Shown here: positions 1 through 11,632 of the stretch, in pieces
Position numbering within the stretch: position 1 is the first letter of the stretch
Layout of the letters: the number at the start of each line of letters is the position of its first letter
Assembly (NCBI RefSeq): GCF_018687715.1
Contig: NC_056760.1
Span: 10,590,001 to 10,654,000 of the forward strand
Origin: Carya illinoinensis
Lineage: Eukaryota > Streptophyta > Magnoliopsida > Fagales > Juglandaceae
Length of the DNA stretch: 64,000 nt
Direction of reading: 5' to 3'
Made by a program: the position numbers and the translations under genes
The notes under the pieces: model-generated
The model's input: only the letters and a program-made list of their open reading frames with translations
Databases searched by the model: none
What the model was told of the DNA's origin: nothing

Positions 1-897
1 TGGATTTATTATTGAGGGTAAGTCTGTATCACATACTATAATTGTATTTAGACACCAGATATGTTAGAAGTACAAGTAAAGGAAAGGGCTAATGTAACAG
101 ATACAGTGAATTTTTTTGGGGTAATCAAGTATAATCACTTTCCTGGCTCCTTGATATCTGATTGCTGTGTGTAAAATGTAGAGTAAAGGTGCGTGGGTGG
201 TTTGGGTGGTTGGGAGAGTGTACGGAAACACCTGCCAGTCACGTTCAAGATTTTTAATTTTGTGAACTCTTAAATATATTTTAGAGTTGAATAACTGCCA
301 ATGTCAAAAAGAGTGAAGGAAACATGTAAGCATATAGGCTAGGTTTGAACTTTGAACTACCTTGCTATAAAGTTGTGCAGTTGCTGCTTGTTATCTTTAA
401 AGAAGAAAGAATGTGAAATGCAGGAAGACCCTGGATGCATGTAAAAACTAAAATTAAGAAGGATTATCCATCAGTGCAGCTTACAGCGTGGACGGTACTG
501 CCCTGTTCCCATTATGAATTATTGTAATACATTGTGAGAAAACAAAAGGAAAGTAATATCCCCATGTTTCTTCGATTATTTCAAACTGCAGTTCTGGCCT
601 GTGGTTGGGTGGGTAAATCACCAGTACGTGCCATTGCAGTTCCGTGTCATTTTCCATAGCCTTGTTGCATTTTGCTGGTATGCGCGCGCCTAATCTCTCT
701 TCAGTTCCACTACCTAATTTATCTCCACATCTTAATTGCTTTTATTTTTCATTAATCTCTAATTCAAAAGTGGCGTTTCTTTGTTTTCTTTTTGTCCTCA
801 GGGGCATATTTTTAAATCTACGAGCAAGATCTTTGGTGTTGACAAAGACCAAGTGAACTTCAAAAGAAAAAATGCCACTGCCTGTTCAGACGATTGA
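1..897 (+). CDS. 3' end of an unidentified gene (last two exons, partial)
   Basis: The window opens inside an exon ending at base 17, directly before a strong donor (GTAAGT at 18-23). A pyrimidine-rich tract ending TCCTCAG gives an acceptor at 799-801. Joining the two keeps one frame: the tail of the first exon reads DLLLR and the last exon (802-897) adds 31 residues from GHIFKSTSKIFGVDKDQ to a C-terminus ending ACSDD, with TGA at 895-897. The fragment is basic and lysine-rich. I do not recognise the family and assign no function. The 784-bp intron holds no other convincing exon. The protein start and most of the gene lie left of the window. The splice signals and shared phase are seen; that this is a real coding end is inferred. 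Confidence 0.5.
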
Positions 898-1296
898 TGC
901 TCACAGTTTGTGATATATCTATGCAATGTATGGTATTGTTTAAACATTCGTGTATCGAAATATATAAATTTCTACTCCTTGTCTTGTATCTGTTATTCAT
1001 AATGAATGATCTGGAGATTCCCTTGGCCTTACTCGTTGGTAATTTCTAAGTATCTTCATTATTCATCCATTTCTGTTATTCCATTTCCAGAAATGAATTG
1101 TTGAATCAAACTGCAACAAGACATCATGACTTGATGCAATCAAGGAGATCCCAAACATTGCCAACTCATCACCTGTATTTTCTTGCTTGCCAGTCAGACT
1201 ACACATGCATGTGTGAATGACAACCCAAGAAATGAGAACTTGTGTGAATTAATCATTCTTTGCTCGTGTACTTGAATTTGAACTACCCCGACAACA

Positions 1297-1340
<44 letters not shown>

Positions 1341-2016
1341 TCCCAAAGGTAGCATAAAACACAGAAGAGTTTGTTATAAGTTTTTGACAAACTGACATTG
1401 TTCCGGATGTTCAAGATATTAGTTGAAAGGAAAAATAAATAAATAATAAAAATAAAAATTTGCTGATTAATAAACTCTTGGGCTCTCCATTCTAAATTGA
1501 CTAGGTTGGAATTGGAAAGGCGGATTTAGATATTGGTCTTTAAGTTTAAACTCCAAATCCTCTTCCTCTACGTTCAGATGCAGCCTAACTGTCAGGACGT
1601 TGGACCTAGCCATGTATTCCATATGATCTAATAGGATGAATTGAAGATATTAGAGTCTGATCACTAATTTGGAACTGCATGGGAACTGGACCCAACCTGT
1701 AAAGCAATAATATATCCGATATGGGGCCGGGGATGCCCAAAAGTTGACCCGATAAAAAGTAGATTGTTAAACAAATGATGCGCGATTACCATGCTTTCTG
1801 CTTTTACGATATAAATATATTTATTTATAGCCCGCGCGGATTCAGAATTAAATGCACGTGTGTCCTTCTCATTGACATTCCAATTATTATTATTATTATT
1901 ATTATTTTGATCTGAAAAACCTCGGAAACAGTTTTTTTGTCTTAAGTCCTTGTCTGGTTCAATTAGCTACTACTCGTTGACTGTTCAAAGTCAGCAAAGT
2001 CATTACACTCGGCCTC
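898..2016. other. Spacer: 3' UTR and upstream region
   Basis: This AT-rich stretch holds the probable 3' UTR of the preceding gene, a (TA)n tract at 1299-1337 and an (ATT)n run near 1883-1907. A TTGAC W-box core lies at 1977-1981, shortly before the TATA box of the next gene. I see no coding exon here. Confidence 0.6.
1299..1337. repeat. (TA)n microsatellite
   Basis: An uninterrupted alternating TA tract of 39 bases in the spacer between two plus-strand genes. Confidence 0.95.
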
Positions 2017-2023
2017 TATATAG
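2017..2023 (+). promoter_or_regulatory. Likely TATA box of the At4g22030-like gene
   Basis: TATATAG stands about 92 bases upstream of the ATG at 2115, a usual distance for a plant gene with a leader of about 60 bases. A TTGAC core lies 36 bases further upstream. Confidence 0.5.
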
Positions 2024-2114
2024 CTAAGACAACCAATTTCAAATACAACCACCACCAAATCCAAGAGGCGAACTCATCAGGGAGACCAGTATTATTGCCT
2101 AGAGATAATCTAAC

Positions 2115-3455
2115 ATGGCCATCCTTCAAGCTCCAAGATCCACGTGGTACTCTTTGGGTTCATCTTCGACCAGGCGTTGTACAAGAATTAATATTACAGC
2201 CACAATCAATTTGCCAAGAAACCAGGTAAGTCCTCATGATCTATCGATCCCCAAGATCATCGCGAGTAGAGTTTTGGTTGAGGAATTTGAAATGAGGACT
2301 GGTCACACGACTCTACCCACCCCTGGTTCGGAGAAGAATTACGATCATGACTCCATTATCAATCTAGACAACTCCAAAAGGCGCAGCCCAAATAATCCTC
2401 CTGATGCCATGGTGATTGCCAAGCTCTATGCAATCATGGATTCTGTTGCCGATAGAGTGGAGATGCATAAGAATATCGGGGCACAGCGCGACAACTGGAA
2501 CCTCCTCCTTCTAACATCCATTAATGGAATCACTCTAACTGCTGCAACCTTGGCTGGACTCGCAGCCACCATTAATGCAAGTGGTCCTCCTCTTCTGGCG
2601 CTGAAGATATCTTCTACCATATTGTATTTAGCAGCCACTGGCATGTTGGCGGTGATGAACAAGATCCAGCCATCCCAACTAGCTGAAGAACAGCGCAACT
2701 CTGCGAGGTTATTTAAGCAGCTTCATCAAGAGATTCAAACGACTTTAGCTGTCCGCGATCCTACCGCCACAGACGTGAGTGACGCAATGGAGAAAGTCTT
2801 GGCTTTGGATAGGGCGTACCCACTTCCATTACTAGGGGCAATGCTTGAGAAATTTCCAAAAGCTGTGGAACCTACATTGTGGTGGCCGCCAAAAAGGCAA
2901 AGACAAGTAGGGAAGCTTGGTGAAGAAACAGATGGAAATGGATGGGATGGAAAGTTGGAAGGGGAAATGAGAGAGATAGCAAGGATTTTGAAGAGGAAGG
3001 ATGTTGCTGAGTACTTGAAATTGAGTAAAAAAGCCCTAAAAGTAAGTGGCATCTTAGCAATATCTGGGCCCTTACTGACAGCAGTTGGAGCTTTGGGGTC
3101 TGCATTTGTGGGCACTATTCATGGGACACCTGCGGTGATGTTTGCAGTGATTGGAGGAGCCTTGGCAAGCGTGGTAAACACAATGGAGCATGGTGGGCAA
3201 GTAGGGATGGTGTTTGAAATGTACAGGAGCACTGCTGGTTTGTTTAGGCTAACACAAGAGACAATCGAGTCGAATATTAACGAGAGAGATGTTGAGGGAA
3301 GAGAGAATGGGGAAGTTCTCAAGCTGAAGGTGGCTTTACAGCTGGGCAGGAGTCTAACAGAACTCGAGAATCTGGCAGCTGCATCATCAAGAAATTATAA
3401 GCAAGCCGTTGATCAAGATCTTGCGAGCAAGCTCTTCTGGCAGATCATTTACTAG
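2115..3455 (+). CDS. 'Probable F-box protein At4g22030'-like protein, single exon
   Basis: This 446-residue intronless reading frame resembles the plant-specific family annotated as 'probable F-box protein At4g22030'. The first ~30 residues are rich in Ser, Thr and Arg with few acids, like a plastid or mitochondrial transit peptide. After a polar stretch, residues 129-181 hold two hydrophobic segments (around LLLLTSINGITLTAATLAG and KISSTILYLAATGMLAVM). A charged helical middle contains an EPTLWWPPKRQRQ patch near 252-264. Residues 308-355 form a Gly/Ala-rich hydrophobic hairpin followed by NTMEHGGQVGMVFEMYR. The C-terminus is helical. I see no F-box, so the family name should not be read as an SCF role. 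A membrane or organelle location is inferred from composition. The function is unknown. Confidence 0.8.
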   Translation: MAILQAPRSTWYSLGSSSTRRCTRINITATINLPRNQVSPHDLSIPKIIASRVLVEEFEMRTGHTTLPTPGSEKNYDHDSIINLDNSKRRSPNNPPDAMVIAKLYAIMDSVADRVEMHKNIGAQRDNWNLLLLTSINGITLTAATLAGLAATINASGPPLLALKISSTILYLAATGMLAVMNKIQPSQLAEEQRNSARLFKQLHQEIQTTLAVRDPTATDVSDAMEKVLALDRAYPLPLLGAMLEKFPKAVEPTLWWPPKRQRQVGKLGEETDGNGWDGKLEGEMREIARILKRKDVAEYLKLSKKALKVSGILAISGPLLTAVGALGSAFVGTIHGTPAVMFAVIGGALASVVNTMEHGGQVGMVFEMYRSTAGLFRLTQETIESNINERDVEGRENGEVLKLKVALQLGRSLTELENLAAASSRNYKQAVDQDLASKLFWQIIY

Positions 3456-6400
3456 AGAAGGTTTTTGGTCTGTTAAGTCCGAGGGATGTTTAGATTTGTA
3501 AATGAGAATATCTGCCCACAGCTTCTTCCGTCTTCCTACAAATAATAGCCTCTAATAGTAGTTTGTCACGTAGACACCGCATTCCCTAAATATTGCTCCG
3601 CACCACACTACATTCCGTTTTCCTCACTCCTGATCCCCTCTCTTTCCGTGAGAATCCCTTGACCGAAAACCGTCCTTTCTCTGTATCCTCTCTCATTTTT
3701 CAATTCTAATTTGGCTCGGAAGAAGCTATTGTGCCGCCTCACTTGTATCGATGGGCTTTTTCTTTTTTTCTCTTTTTTTTACTTAATTGTTAAGAAATTA
3801 TTTTAAGTAGATTGATATATTTTTTTATTTAATAATTAAAAAAATGATTAAAAAATATGAAAAAAATTGAAAAAAAAAAACTAGAAAGCACGTCCAGCAG
3901 TATAATCTAAGCGGCATAGTAGCAACACCCGATTTGGGTTTGGTATTTGAAATCTTGGTTTTCGTTGGCCTCTATGTTAGCTCCGAGAAAGTGGAGGTAT
4001 GTGAAGGGGACGAGGGTTTAGATTAGATTTTTAATGTTGCGGCGTTGTTTTTGTTGAGATTTTAAAAAATGAAAGATGTAGGTTTCAAATTTAAAACTTC
4101 TCATTTTTTGCTTGGATTTTAAAAAATGAGAGATCTAAATGAAGCTGTTTTGGATTTGGGGTGATTTTAGCGGTCGGAATTTTCTAAATTTTATTGCAAT
4201 TTATATGATAAAAATGGCAACAGAACAAGTTTTGTTACCTTCGAGGGTGGAAGATGTTTTTCAACAACATGGTAGCAGAGTGAGTGACGGGGTTTCACTT
4301 CAAAGAATTTTTCTTGTATGATCAATCATTCTCTTGAAGTAATTTTGCTGTCTTTTGTTAAAAACAAATTCGTGAAATTTCATTATATAAACAAATTTGT
4401 GAGAGAGAGTTATGTTCTGGAAGAGACACTCTGATTCTGTATTTTATAGTTCATTCTTAGACAAATGTGAGGGAGGGTCTGGAGCTACTCCACCGATCTT
4501 GGAGGTCATACGACGTGCAGCGGTGGAGTGAGTGCCTTTGATAGTTTTAGGCTCGTAGGAAAAAACACTCTCACTAGTGTAAAATGGATTTTGATTTTGC
4601 CTTTGTAATGGTGTGATGCGGTTAATGAGTTTTCTATGTGCTTAGATGATGTATCAACTTATTATTGGCTTCCGTTAAAATCACAACATCGGATGTTCTG
4701 TTTCAAAGAGGAATTGTTTGTAAATACGTTGTCATTAAGCTAATTAAGGATCCACTCATCAGTCCCAAACCCACTGCGATCAATTCCTCTTCTATGGGCC
4801 CAAGAAAAGTCCTAACTTGTTCAAATACATTGTCCATTTGCCCGGCCTACTTGCATATGCCTAGCCTGCCCTTTAAAAGCTGTCTGCCTCCCTAGACAAC
4901 AAAATAGCACAAGGTAGTTGGGTGGGTGGGTTGGTGTTTGTTCTATGATGACCACCTCATCGCCCCCCACCTTCCTTATTTATTATGCCCAACAACAACT
5001 TAGGAGATAACTTTGCAGGTCTATCACCATCCTTTTCCTTTATTTATTTTCTGTATGCGATCCACATGCACTGTTGATTCAAGTCACATGCCACCCAAAA
5101 AGCAGATATGCTTTCTCAGCTCGGCAACAGCAGTTGAGACATGGGTCTTCTGAATCACCTACTTATATAAACCACCAAATAAACCACCAAATTATTATAT
5201 ATAAAGGCATAAAAAAGCAGTGTCGACCAAAACAGAGTCGCCTAGATGGTTAGACTGACTTGAACCAACCGGTGAACTGACAATTAACAACTATTTTATT
5301 ATAATGATTGCCTTAGCTGAGGATACCTATCTCCATTGATGTTGAGGTCCACATACATGATGGCTTTAAACCGTGTCCGTCGTGCCTATGGTACTGGACT
5401 ATGGTCTGAGCACAATGATAGATTACAAATGACTTTTAATGCAGTATATCAAATTGCTAAAAACTTTCAAGTTTTGTGGATATGAATTCAATGTTGATAA
5501 ATAATCTTTGCAGTCTTAGAATCTGTAGGCCTAACGCATTTTTTAAAAAAAAAATGAAAAATAAATCTAAGGTTGGCTTGAAAAAATTATTTTTTAATAA
5601 CATACTCAACTTTTTTTAAATGAAATACGTAAAACTTGTATTCTAAAATTGTATTTAACATTATTTTCTCAACGTTTAGATATCTAAGGTGACAATTTAA
5701 ATCAAGGTCTTTTATAGTTTTTTAATACAACATTAAAAGTTATCCATATACAATAAGAACCACAATCCATTAGAGGGGTCCTGTATAAACAATGGACTGA
5801 GAGAGCTACGACCTATAATTGGTAAGGTTCTTGGAGGTTATCATGCACTCCAAATTATGATCTGTTAACAAGGTTCATAGGGTCAACCATATTTGTGGCG
5901 TACAACCTCATGACCAAATGGCTCAAAATTCCTAGATATAGCTGTACCCTTATCCTATATTTTTGTTTGCTTTTGCAATGGCTCTGATCTTTTGTTCTTT
6001 GCGTCACCATCAAAATAGATAGTAGTTTTCTTGATGATAAAATAAAAATAAATAAAAAAAGAACAGTATTTTCGATTATAAAAAATTTTACGTGCACGTA
6101 TTATTGATACATTTTATTAATATGATGGATTATATTATTTTTTTAATATAAAATAATTATTGTAATTAATTATATTAATAAAATATATAAAATATATATA
6201 AATAATTATACGTAATAAAACTCTTCAATCGTATACCTACACCACATGGTAAGCGGTAAGGTAAGGTTGCAATGATCTTACAGATAGGTACAGTCAGAAG
6301 AAAATGTAGAAGGATTTGTTTGTTTTTGCTTTCATAATCATAATATTAGAAAATAAAGGTCCTTGCTTTTAAATAAGAATACTCTAGGGACTTCATAGGA

Positions 6401-6660
6401 AAATTTCAAAAATAAAGTCGCCCATTCCTTCTTCATTCATATCTTTCAATTCGGCTCCGAGAGTGAGAAATAGAGGGACTGAGAGAGAAGAACGGAACCA
6501 TTGATTGATCCCATACGCCCCATCTTATGATAAAGACTTGCCCTCTCCTCTTGGCCCCAATAATTTTCTGCAGTCGCCACCCATAAAGATCTCACCCTAT
6601 CGATCTCCGTCAATCCCTCACCGTTCGGCTCTCTGAGATCGAATCAAAAGGAAAAGGAAA
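3456..6660. other. Long AT-rich spacer without a recognisable gene
   Basis: About 3.2 kb separates the two plus-strand genes. It begins with the 3' UTR of the At4g22030-like gene. The stretch 3560-4640 is less AT-rich and could be an old decayed transcription unit (CT-rich leader-like sequence at 3600-3720), but no frame stays open. 5530-5750 and 6060-6220 are AT-rich with short palindromes. The last ~230 bases are the probable promoter and leader of the BAP31-like gene. Confidence 0.5.
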
Positions 6661-8474
6661 ATGCAGCAGCTTTTGTTCGCGGTGATATTCTCAGAGATGG
6701 GTCTGATATTGGTGATGCTTTTCAAGACGCCGTTGAGGAAGCTGGTGATCGTGGGCTTGGACCGCCTCAAGCGCGGCCGTGGACCCGTCATGGTCAAGAC
6801 CGTGGCGGCCACGGTCTTTGTGGTGCTCATGTCCAGCGTCTACAGCATGACCAAGATCCAGAAGCGTTGGATCGAAGAGGGTGCGCTCAATCCCACAGAT
6901 CAGGTCCTCATGGCCAAGCACCTCCTGGAAGCCACTCTTATGGGTAACTAACCAACTCTTCCCTCGCTATTGCTATTCATTAAAAAAAAAAACCAAATTT
7001 CTCGTGTTTCAATGATATTTTGGCTAAATTTTTGTTCGATCGAGATAATCTATAGTTAGCAGGAACTCTAATTAAAACATACCAGCATTTATCGCATTTC
7101 GTATATCTTGATTGGATTTTTTTTTTTTTTTTCATCTCAATGTTTATGACCTTTGGAGACTTTATTTCTCATTTTTGAAATTCTTGATATCTCATTAAGA
7201 TACTTAACGTATGCTTATCATAAAATGTGAAATTTTTAATCGCAAATAATTCTTATATTTTTAGAGAATCCATTCTGGAATAACCTTAAAAAATTTAGAG
7301 AATCTTGATCAGGGTGTTGATAGACGTAATTTTGTGCCTTATTGGGGACATAATTTATGTTCCATTGATAGAAACAACTTTTGACGAGTATATTCTTTTT
7401 TCCTGTTTGATGTCAATGCAGGGAATGAGACCTTCGATTGAAAAAATTAATCTCATTCTTCCTCTGAGTCTGAAAGCCTTTGTTTTTGGAATCCTAAAGA
7501 AAAAAATTTGCTATTGGGTATCCTACTGTCCTACATGTTCTTAACAAATCCATTTTGTTAATTGAAATTGCTCAAATTACCGTTCAATTCTGGGATCGTG
7601 CATTATTTATCAAAAAAAAAAAAAAAAAAAAATTCTGGGATCGTGCATCATCTGTCCTGATTACTGAGGAATCACGTAATCAGCAACAAACAAAATGCTT
7701 CTCCTGTATTTTATCTTAAATTTTTGTTATCTACATAACTTTCTTTTTGGAAGCACTTTTAGCCTTAATTAGATGGATCGAGATCCTCTATGTTTCCCTG
7801 GTTACGTACTGGATAGTTTAAAAAATTTCTAATCAAGTGTTTAAGTTACATAGTTTAAACTTGTTTTCTCGGAATACAACTTGGCAAGAGATGATGAGGC
7901 AGAGAATATTAAGGATCTTGAACCAATGTACTGAACATTCTATCACGCTTTTAGTATTGCACGATGTTCTTTTATGTTGTAAGGTTATAATGTTTTAGGG
8001 CCTTTTGTTTTAGGTTCGGGCTTGTTGTTTTAGTTTGAACTCCATGTTTTAGGGCCTTATGAAAATCTATCGTTGCGTTAATTACTTGCAGGGTCCTCCC
8101 TATTCCTTGGGCTGATGATAGACAGACTACACCATTATATCAGAGAACTCCGGATACGAAGGAAGAGCATGGAGGCTGTTAAGAAACAGACCCGAGGACC
8201 TGAAGATGGGAAAGCTGGAGGGTCAGAGGAAATCAAAGCCTTGCAGGGAGAGACAGCCACATTGCAAGCAAAACTCAAGGAGCTGGAATCAGAGCTTGAA
8301 ACAAGGACAAAAGAAGTACATGCTGCAGATGCCAATGCAGTTGCACTAAGAAAGCAATCTGAAGGGTTCCTTCTTGAGTATGATCGCTTACTTGAGGAAA
8401 ACCAGAATCTCAGGAATCAATTGCAATCACTGGACAGGAGATTGTCACATTCTGGTAGCAAGAAGAATACTTAA
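6661..8474 (+). CDS. BAP31-like ER membrane protein, two exons
   Basis: Exon 1 is 6661-6943 (donor GGTAAC) and exon 2 is 8092-8474 (acceptor TTGCAG). The split Gly codon restores one frame of 221 residues, the usual size for plant B-cell receptor-associated protein 31-like proteins. Three hydrophobic segments lie at about residues 1-22, 43-64 and 95-105. The motifs EMGLILVMLFKTPLRKLVI and MIDRLHHYIRELR are typical of the family. From about residue 130 the protein is a coiled coil (LQAKLKELESELETRTKEV, then YDRLLEENQNLRNQL). It ends KKNT, a canonical dilysine KKXX ER-retrieval signal facing the cytosol. The family acts in ER cargo export and quality control, and in plants its role is mainly inferred by homology. 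The intron carries a tiny poly(A) insertion. Confidence 0.93.
7586..7648 (+). repeat. Micro-retroinsertion: 18-bp direct repeat around a poly(A) tract
   Basis: The 18-mer AATTCTGGGATCGTGCAT occurs at 7586-7603 and again, unchanged, at 7631-7648. Between them are only TATTTATC and 19 A residues. This is the layout of a target-primed reverse transcription product truncated to the last few bases plus tail. The TTATC before the A-run matches the 3' end of the LINE at 44,800. It lies in the BAP31-like intron. Confidence 0.75.
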
Positions 8475-9070
8475 GCGAACACATTCTGGTAGCTATTCTT
8501 TTAAAGTTCTCTTTTCATTTTTCATGGTGGTTGTTCAGTTCCATGATGGATTGGTTAATTACAAAAGGAGAAAAAACAAATAGGGTTTTCAGTTGTGTGT
8601 TTGACTTATGTAGAGCTGAAGTGCTGAAGTAGAATGGATCGATTTTGTCTCGACAAATTGTCTTAAGTTATTAGGGTAATAATAGTTGAGATATTCACTA
8701 CTGATTTTGATTTTTTTTATATGAATACATATAGTTTTCCTTGTTAGATGTGAGAAGCGATGGACATCAATGCCAAGAAATAGTGTTTGTTGATTGATAA
8801 CCGTGGGCGAGATGTGTTCACTTTTTAGTCCTGGTTATTTTTCTTAGTTTTTGTGTTTAATATTTCAATGTAGTCAAAACATCCTGATAGTGCTCAGTCC
8901 TTCTTTCTCGTTTCCTTACAAAGTATGTTACTTCTGCTACGATCGAACGATTGTCTTCTGCCAACAGGATTTTAGGAAGAGCACAAGCTCTGTAATTTTC
9001 CTTTTTTACAATTGAGTCAAAGATCCATTGTAGGTAACAGTCATCAGTCTGCAATCCTGGGTTATTTGGT
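8475..9070. other. Spacer between BAP31-like gene and SLAH pseudogene
   Basis: This holds the probable 3' UTR of the BAP31-like gene and unannotated sequence that runs into the end of the minus-strand channel pseudogene. I see no separate gene. Confidence 0.5.
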
Positions 9071-11632
9071 TTAAGTCCTTGTGTTGCCTCCTGCAACGTG
9101 TGGTCTAGCTGCAGTCCTCAGTTCATTAGCAAAACTCATAATGGGATCATTTTTATTGAAAAGCATATGGCTCTTGAGAGTAGTGAGCAGCAGCAGTGAG
9201 CAGCATCAAGCTGAGGAAGACGAGGACGGAAAGAGTTAACAACACAAGCATCGCCCCGAGTGCAATGTGACCTTTAACCTCCTGTCACCTGTGCGTACTC
9301 AGCCGAGGCAAGAGCAAGAAAGGTTAGCGGGAATGAGTATGCCCACCATGCAATATTGAATCTCCTCATGGATTTCTTGAAAAGGGCTGGCCTGCAAGCC
9401 TGTTAACAAAACCAATAAGAGGATTAGTTGCATGCATGCATGCCTTGGATGATAGGAATCCCTTGAACCGAAAAATAAAAGCCAGAGGCCGTAAAGCCTG
9501 GTTTGCGGGCAGCATTAATATTTGTCTAAATTGCAGCAAATATATTGAAATAGTTTGAGAATAATAATGAAAAAATAGTGAATAATTTGTGAATGATGGT
9601 TAAATAATTTAAAAATATTTTGAGAACATTTATGTTTTCAAATAGACCTTACTCTCTACCACGTTTGTTTAATTATTTTTATTAAAAATAGTGGACAATC
9701 TAAATATTAACAGTGGAAAAGTGCTACCTTTGCGAAAGAGAAAGAGGATTGGAAAAAGAAAGTTTATAAATTGATGTCACTGACGTGACACATCTAGAAG
9801 TGGAGGTAGGGGGCGAGGGAGGGTTCGTCCCTTGTCTCACTTAAAAACCTGTATTAAAAATATATTTTTTCGCACTTCTCGGTAGAAACTGTGGGGACCA
9901 ACTCTCGGGGTGAAGCAGTCCCCAAAATCAAATTATTCCAATGTATTTTCGATAGTTTCTCTTATTTCCTGCAATCTCTTTCTTGCTTTTCACCGTGAAC
10001 GCGCGCAATCTTGATTGGAAATATTGAGTTATCTCTTGAGGAGATAATTATAATGTGTAGTTCATGGTCGGCTATAATCATGATGTGCCTTTAGGGCCAG
10101 GCTCATGAACACGTTGCCGAGGACAAAAAAAAGAAAAAAGCTGATGAACACGTTGATATTTCTTTTAAAAACACACCTTCATTTACGTTTTATGTGTTAT
10201 TTTTTGTATTATCATATACAAAAGATACACATTAAATGCAAAAAAAAAAAAAAACTATAATATATAGGTTAATTAACCACTCAAAAGAAAATTTTCTTGA
10301 TCTACTGCTGTGTACGTACATATTAAATCTACACTGTAATTATAGAAAAAGTTGCAATCTTAATACTCATTTTGTTATAAGAGTAAAATTATGTAAAGTC
10401 GTAAAATGTACAAGTGTCGTGCAATTATTTTAAAAAAGAGTAAAATTTATTATTAAAAAATTAATTTTTTTTATTATAGATCACGTAATTATTTATTTTT
10501 TTAAAATAAATATGTGACGCTTGCACAGTTAGGACTGCATCTATCATTTCTTTTTATGAGTTAAAATAGTTTTGCTTAAATTTTGTTATAAACCAAAATT
10601 TCTCTTTAAGGGGAACAAATATTAATCGACCTAAATATTCTATGATTGTAATGGCCGGAGAATGAATGGACTAACTAAATGGCAATTTACGAAGGCAGCA
10701 AAAATATTACCAGAGACGTGAAGAGGAATAGAGAGAGGAAGAAGAGCTACTTTGAAAGGGTATCAAAAGCTCCTGAAATGGAGCTCCAAGCTAAACTTGC
10801 CTTGCTTGGTGCAGCAAAGAACAAGAAGAAACCCAGCCGCAGCATAACCGGAAAGCAATTGCCACCAGATAGGCGTTGGTAGAGCGTAATGAAGAGCACC
10901 AAATAGTGTACAATGCCTAAAGAAAACATGAAAACCGCACTCTCTTTCCATCCCATCTGTGCTGCTGCTCGGGCCCCCACCAAATTCCCCAACACTGATA
11001 TCTGGCTCGTTGGATTCGCCACCATCGACAGAAACCGCAGTTGTAAACCATTGACCATATATTTTAACGTCGAGCACCATGACTGGTACTGTGAAAACGA
11101 ACCAAAGAACTTGATATGCAGCATTCTTTGGACTGATCAATGGCGTTGATTGAAGCAAGAGAAGCCATGAAATCCAAGGAGCGTAGAAGAAGTTCACTCC
11201 TATGTGGTGCAGGAACTCTGCCTTCACCATGGGGAAGTCAAAGAAACATCTCAGAATGTAGAGGGGAGTGAGTGTCGGGAGCTCTAAAAGCGAGAGACAC
11301 CATAGTAAAAGAAAAGCTGTCGAAGGCAGCATGCGGAATACATGCTGGGGAGTTTTTGAATCAGTTGCAGGCTCACTTAAGATCTTCCATACTAAAGCTT
11401 GGGCCCGAAGAGAGAGGCTTATTCTGAAGTAGCGTGCATGGAGCCTGGTTAAGATGGATGGTTGTGATGATGGGGGCTTGGAAACGTTGTCAACAATGGC
11501 ATGGCCATGTGATTCTAGGCTGGTGACATTAATGAAATTAGCATCGATTACCACCTCAATTTGTGATCTTCTCAATTGATCTGCGTACTCTCCCATTAGC
11601 GTATATAGAAGATGACATACATTTTTCACCAT
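9071..11632 (-). pseudogene. S-type anion channel SLAH1/SLAH4-like pseudogene, two exons
   Basis: Exon 1 (11632-10711) encodes a SLAC1-family N-terminus (RSQIEVVIDA, RYFRISLSLRAQALVWK) and helices including MVKAEFLHHIGVNFF and YAPWISWLLLLQ. Just after DVKIYGQWFT (near 11,045) about five bases are missing compared with the family pattern, so the rest (ANPTSQISVLGNLVGARAAA to GAFDTLSK) is in another frame. An in-frame TAG follows GAFDTLSK, where the family has Met before LFFLSLFLF. The donor GTAATA (10710) and the acceptor AACAG (9400) still fit exon 2. Exon 2 encodes KKSMRRFNIAWWAYSFPL, then has an extra GTGACAG (7 bases) after SAEYAQ, and a further frame slip before the C-terminal tail ends near 9071. 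Living members are plasma-membrane anion channels. With at least four lesions this copy cannot make one. Confidence 0.88.
10101..10155 (+). repeat. Micro-retroinsertion in the SLAH pseudogene intron
   Basis: GCTCATGAACACGTTG (10101-10116) is repeated at 10140-10155 with one mismatch (GCTGATG...). The 23 bases between are CCGAGGAC followed by an A-rich run broken by one G. The layout matches a severely truncated retroposon with target-site duplication. Confidence 0.6.

Noticed and set aside
3890..4640. A decayed gene in the spacer
   Set aside because: Composition is slightly gene-like, but I found no consistent frame or paired splice sites.
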